64,000 nt of DNA from an uncultured Pelagibacteraceae bacterium (GTDB taxonomy: Bacteria; Pseudomonadota; Alphaproteobacteria; Pelagibacterales; Pelagibacteraceae), in the NCBI GenBank assembly GCA_902570785.1, contig CACFZK010000001.1, forward strand, positions 87,683 to 151,682, in the 5' to 3' direction. The position numbers and the translations under genes were made by a program. The notes under the pieces were generated by a model. It was not told where the DNA came from and ran no database searches. It was given only the letters and a program-made list of their open reading frames with translations. Numbering within the stretch: position 1 is the first letter of the stretch; the number at the start of each line of letters is the position of its first letter. Shown one piece after another: positions 60,994-64,000 of the stretch.

Positions 60994-62304
60994 ATGGATA
61001 ATTTACATAAAAATATAATAATATTTTGTTCAGCAATAATAATTTTTTCATATTTTTTTGGATATTATTTAGATGAAAATTCTATTGGTTCGGGCGGTTA
61101 TAGAGGTGACCTAGCATGGATATGGCAAAATTACGAAATTTTTAGGAAACAAAATTTTATTGACGCAATAAGAGATGAAAGTTTTTTCGGAAACAGAACT
61201 CACTTACTATACATAATTAATTATTACCTTAATCCATTTATAAACAATATAGATAATTACAGATTAAGTATAACTTTTTTTTCAATTGTAGCATCATATG
61301 TTTTCTATTTATGTTTATTAAATAGGTTTAAACAAACAAATTATATTTATTTAATTTTGGTATCACTACTTGTTTTGTTGAGTCCATTCTACAGAACAAG
61401 TGCTTATTGGGGCATGGAAATACAATATGGTATTATTTCTGCACTTTTAGCAATTTTCTTTTTTACTAAGGAAGACAATATTAAAAAAATTTCTTCAGGT
61501 AATCTTTTTTTATCTATTTTTTTTAGTTCTTGTACTGTCTATTTTGATTTAAAATTAATTTTAATACCACTTTACATTTATATAAAAATAATTTTTTCAA
61601 ATTTAACTTTTAAAGAAAAAGCAAAAACTTCAGTTATTTATTTTATATTAGCAATACCTTTTATATTGCTAATTTTTCAATGGGGAGGTCTGGTTCCTAT
61701 AAAAACACAAAACGCTAATCCCCTTCAAGGAACACATTTAATTAGTAAACTTCATTTTGTGAATATTCTCTTCGCCACAAATATTATCGGGCTATATATG
61801 TTTCCACTTCTAATTTTTAAAAGGAATATTTTAGAGTCATTGAAAAAAATTATAAACCCGACTAACATAATTTTATTTGCCCTGTTTCTAATTTACCTTG
61901 TTAGTTTTTTGTATTTCGATTTATATGACTACACTGATAAACTTTCTAGGGAATATGGGGGATATAAAAATTTTTGGGGTCTTGGATACTCGCAAAAATT
62001 AAGTAATTTAATATTTGAAAACAGATTTTACTCATTATTTTTTAATTTAATTATTTATTTTGTAAGTATAATAATAATATTATTGGTAGTTGATTCTCGT
62101 TTAATCAATTTGACAATAGTTTTATTTTTTTATCTTCTATCCATTTTTTTATTTCCCCTAATGCAAGAGTATTTTGATCCGTATATTCTATTATTTGGTG
62201 TTTTATTATTTAAAAATGATTACCAATTTAATTTTGAAAAATGCGCTTTTGCTTTTTTATTTTTTGGTTTTTTCTTATTATCGTCTATTTATTACTATCA
62301 ATAA
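60994..62304 (+). CDS. Polytopic membrane protein, possible GT-C-type glycosyltransferase
   Basis: The 436-residue protein has about ten hydrophobic segments, the first at residues 8-27. Just after it comes SGGYRGDLAWIWQNYEIF, an acidic periplasmic-loop motif that resembles the first loop of GT-C glycosyltransferases using lipid-linked sugars. I recognise no specific family. The setting next to methyltransferase, formyltransferase and aminotransferase genes suggests surface polysaccharide work. It follows a 197-base gap that shows only AT-rich sequence with several weak TATA-like boxes. Its end overlaps the convergent methyltransferase by 20 bases. Confidence 0.6.
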   Translation: MDNLHKNIIIFCSAIIIFSYFFGYYLDENSIGSGGYRGDLAWIWQNYEIFRKQNFIDAIRDESFFGNRTHLLYIINYYLNPFINNIDNYRLSITFFSIVASYVFYLCLLNRFKQTNYIYLILVSLLVLLSPFYRTSAYWGMEIQYGIISALLAIFFFTKEDNIKKISSGNLFLSIFFSSCTVYFDLKLILIPLYIYIKIIFSNLTFKEKAKTSVIYFILAIPFILLIFQWGGLVPIKTQNANPLQGTHLISKLHFVNILFATNIIGLYMFPLLIFKRNILESLKKIINPTNIILFALFLIYLVSFLYFDLYDYTDKLSREYGGYKNFWGLGYSQKLSNLIFENRFYSLFFNLIIYFVSIIIILLVVDSRLINLTIVLFFYLLSIFLFPLMQEYFDPYILLFGVLLFKNDYQFNFEKCAFAFLFFGFFLLSSIYYYQ

Positions 62305-62893
62305 GATTATTTATATCTGTTTTTTTTATATTTTTAAAAAACATAACATGATCATACGGTAATCTTAAATACCTGTTGTGTATCAATTTATATTTAAAAT
62401 TAACTAATAATTTTTTATAATCATTCAAATACCTAATATAATTACCTCTATCTAAGTAATACAAAATTTTTGTTACAAGATTTTGATTTGGTAAAATTAC
62501 TGCATCTATAGATAATATTTTAAATTCTTTTGTCTTTGATAAAAATTTTTTAATAGACAGATCGTCTAAGTGGTGAAGGACTCCTATCATTAGTATTAAT
62601 GAATTTTTAGGATTAAATTTATTAAAATCAATATCGTTAATATTACTTTTGAAAAAAAGAATGTTTTTTTCTTTAAACTTTTTTTTAAGTTTATTAATAA
62701 AATAACCTTCAGCTTCATAGCCAAAGTATTTTTGATTTTTCTCAAACTTATAATAATTTAAAACATCGCTGTCACCGCAACCAATATCAATAACATTTTT
62801 AACTTTTAAAAGTTTTAATAAACTCGCTGCATCGGAGTTTAAAGATTTTTTTAGTATTAATTTTTGTATAAAACTATATAAATATGAATACAT
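62285..62893 (-). CDS. Small class I SAM-dependent methyltransferase
   Basis: The 202-residue protein has motif I VIDIGCGDSDVL (35-46) and an acidic residue in YFGYEAEGYF for the SAM ribose. NSLILMIGVLHHLDDLSIKKF (near 95-115) is the usual motif IV region. The pattern fits the Methyltransf_11/25 families. It is convergent with the membrane protein gene (20-base overlap) and divergent from the formyltransferase-like gene across 17 bases. The substrate is unknown, likely a glycan or glycan precursor. Confidence 0.75.
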   Translation of the reverse strand: MYSYLYSFIQKLILKKSLNSDAASLLKLLKVKNVIDIGCGDSDVLNYYKFEKNQKYFGYEAEGYFINKLKKKFKEKNILFFKSNINDIDFNKFNPKNSLILMIGVLHHLDDLSIKKFLSKTKEFKILSIDAVILPNQNLVTKILYYLDRGNYIRYLNDYKKLLVNFKYKLIHNRYLRLPYDHVMFFKNIKKTDINNLIDSNK

Positions 62894-62910
62894 TTCTTCA
62901 AAATTAATTT

Positions 62911-63588
62911 ATGAAAAATATAATTATATATACAACAAATGATGAAGTTGTTTCATTAAAATTAGTTGATAAATTACTATCTGAAGAGGATTTTAAGTCA
63001 TACAATTTTGATATAATTGTAAACAACTCTAGTTTGTTGAGAAAAATAAAAGTTTTAATCGTATTTTGCTTTTTTGGTTCAATTTTAGAATTTTATAGAC
63101 AATTTAAAAATAAAATATCTATAAAAGAAATTTTAAATAAACACAAAAATTGCAAATTAATTAACAAAGTAGAAAATAATTACGATTATGGTCTAAATAT
63201 TTATGGATTAAAAAAAATAAATCTTGAAAAATTTAAAATATATAATTTTCATCTTGGATCACTAAAAAATCAAAGAGGCTCATTTATTTTTTTTTATAAA
63301 TATATTTTTAATTGGGATCAAATAGACTTAACTTTCCATGAAGTGAATAAAAAATATGACGTTGGAAAAATTTATAACAGGAGAACAATCGACTTAGATA
63401 AAGACATTAAAGCTACAAGAATTTGCTTTCTATATTTATATAATTTAGATTTTTTAAAAGAAAGTGTTAAAAAGATTGAATTACATAATTTTACTGAAAA
63501 TAAGAATTATGAAAAAATCAATTTAGTTCCATCATTTTTCAGACTTTTAAATTTATCAATTAAATATTTTTTTGGTAGAACAAATTAA
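62911..63588 (+). CDS. Formyltransferase-like protein, probably sugar N-formyltransferase
   Basis: The 225-residue protein contains YNFHLGSLKNQRGS (111-124) and YDVGKIY (149-155). Asn112, His114 and Asp150 reproduce the Asn-x-His and Asp triad of 10-formyltetrahydrofolate-dependent formyltransferases with the same spacing as in Met-tRNA formyltransferase. Unlike Fmt, it lacks the C-terminal tRNA-binding domain, and its N-terminal half is poorly conserved. Short enzymes of this type N-formylate 4-amino-4,6-dideoxy sugars in O-antigens. A DegT-type aminotransferase, the enzyme that makes such amino sugars, is the convergent neighbour, overlapping by 29 bases. The substrate is inferred from context. 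Confidence 0.7.
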   Translation: MKNIIIYTTNDEVVSLKLVDKLLSEEDFKSYNFDIIVNNSSLLRKIKVLIVFCFFGSILEFYRQFKNKISIKEILNKHKNCKLINKVENNYDYGLNIYGLKKINLEKFKIYNFHLGSLKNQRGSFIFFYKYIFNWDQIDLTFHEVNKKYDVGKIYNRRTIDLDKDIKATRICFLYLYNLDFLKESVKKIELHNFTENKNYEKINLVPSFFRLLNLSIKYFFGRTN

Positions 63589-64000
63589 TATTCCTAACTA
63601 TGTTTTGAATATAATATTTATTTATTTTATCATGGTTTGGCAGACAGAGTATTTTTTTTTCAACTAATTTCGAATTATGACATTTTGTTTTAGAATTAAA
63701 TAATTTACTACAATCAAAATAATGAATTATTTTTGTATCAAATCCTTTTTTAAATAAATGGAGGTGTAGTTTTTCTCTATTATTAAATAAAACTGGAAAA
63801 TCCAAATAATTTTGAAAATTAAAATCATCAATTTGAAAAAGATGAATTTGATCCGATTTAATTTTTTTTAAATATTTATAGTACAATTTATTATTCGTTT
63901 TTCTAATATTATGATTTCGTTTTCTACTAACTTTGTCAACCAACTGATAATAAATTAATTTTTTTGAAAAATTTGAAATATTGCTTAAATAATAATGTGG
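63560..64000 (-). CDS. C-terminal part of a DegT/DnrJ/EryC1/StrS-type aminotransferase (cut by window edge)
   Basis: The minus-strand frame is open from the right edge (PHYYLSNISNFSKKLIYYQL) to a stop at 63560, about 146 codons. A TTG at 63943 is only an internal codon. The pattern resembles the C-terminal domain of PLP sugar aminotransferases: a helix with KVSRKRNHNIRKTNN, FPVLFNNREKLHLHLFKKGF, then KKILCLPNHDKINKYYIQNI close to the end. The catalytic Lys would lie outside the window. The family call is by pattern and is less certain than those of complete genes. Confidence 0.6.
   Translation of the reverse strand, partial: PHYYLSNISNFSKKLIYYQLVDKVSRKRNHNIRKTNNKLYYKYLKKIKSDQIHLFQIDDFNFQNYLDFPVLFNNREKLHLHLFKKGFDTKIIHYFDCSKLFNSKTKCHNSKLVEKKILCLPNHDKINKYYIQNIVRNINLFYQKNI

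Noticed and set aside
1..64000. CRISPR arrays, insertion sequences, phage genes, rRNA genes
   Set aside because: No direct-repeat/spacer pattern, transposase, integrase or rRNA sequence was seen on reading both strands. Long A or T runs are explained by base composition.

Overview
The window is a very AT-rich, extremely compact bacterial chromosome segment. Gene content and order point to an alphaproteobacterium with a streamlined genome, most likely the SAR11/Pelagibacterales lineage. The grounds are the coaX-rnj-proS-lolC-lolD-dnaE block, the secY-adk-rpsM-rpsK-rpoA-rplQ order, the short ProRS, the catalytically degenerate PyrC beside PyrB, overlapping genes, and no intergenic stretch over 200 bp. 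The lineage is an inference, because there is no 16S rRNA gene here.

Layout. (1) 1-17.9 kb, minus strand: a growth and envelope block of gatC-gatA-gatB, coaX, rnj, proS, lolC/E, lolD, dnaE, rpsB, tsf, frr, uppS, cdsA, dxr and bamA (cut by the left edge). It covers tRNA charging, replication, lipoprotein sorting, undecaprenyl phosphate, CDP-diacylglycerol, isoprenoids and outer-membrane assembly. A GC-rich structured leader precedes rpsB. pyrH and rseP, often found in this neighbourhood, are absent. (2) 18-24.4 kb, plus strand: ruvX, pyrB, pyrC-like, plsY, topA and a RidA-family gene. (3) 24.4-30.3 kb, mixed strands: ugd and a frame-disrupted galU (UDP-sugar supply), panC, mgtE, lipB and an RluC/D-type pseudouridine synthase. 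(4) 30.3-59.1 kb, minus strand: one unbroken run of the expression machinery. In transcription order it is tRNA-Tyr, tRNA-Gly, tuf, tRNA-Trp, secE, nusG, rplK-A-J-L, rpoB-rpoC, rpsL-rpsG-fusA, the S10 and spc operons, secY, adk, and the alpha operon to rplQ. (5) 59.2-64 kb: rlmB, then the start of an accessory, even more AT-rich region with two SAM methyltransferases, a polytopic membrane protein, a sugar N-formyltransferase-like protein and the C-terminus of a DegT/DnrJ-type aminotransferase. This looks like surface-polysaccharide synthesis.

The most noteworthy signals are the rpsB leader, the one-base frame disruption of galU at a run of seven A, the PyrC homologue without its metal-binding HxH, the Ala/Pro/Ser tail on ribosomal protein S19, missing genes in conserved clusters, and the formyltransferase/aminotransferase pair at the right edge. 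No CRISPR array, insertion sequence, prophage or clearly new defence system was seen.
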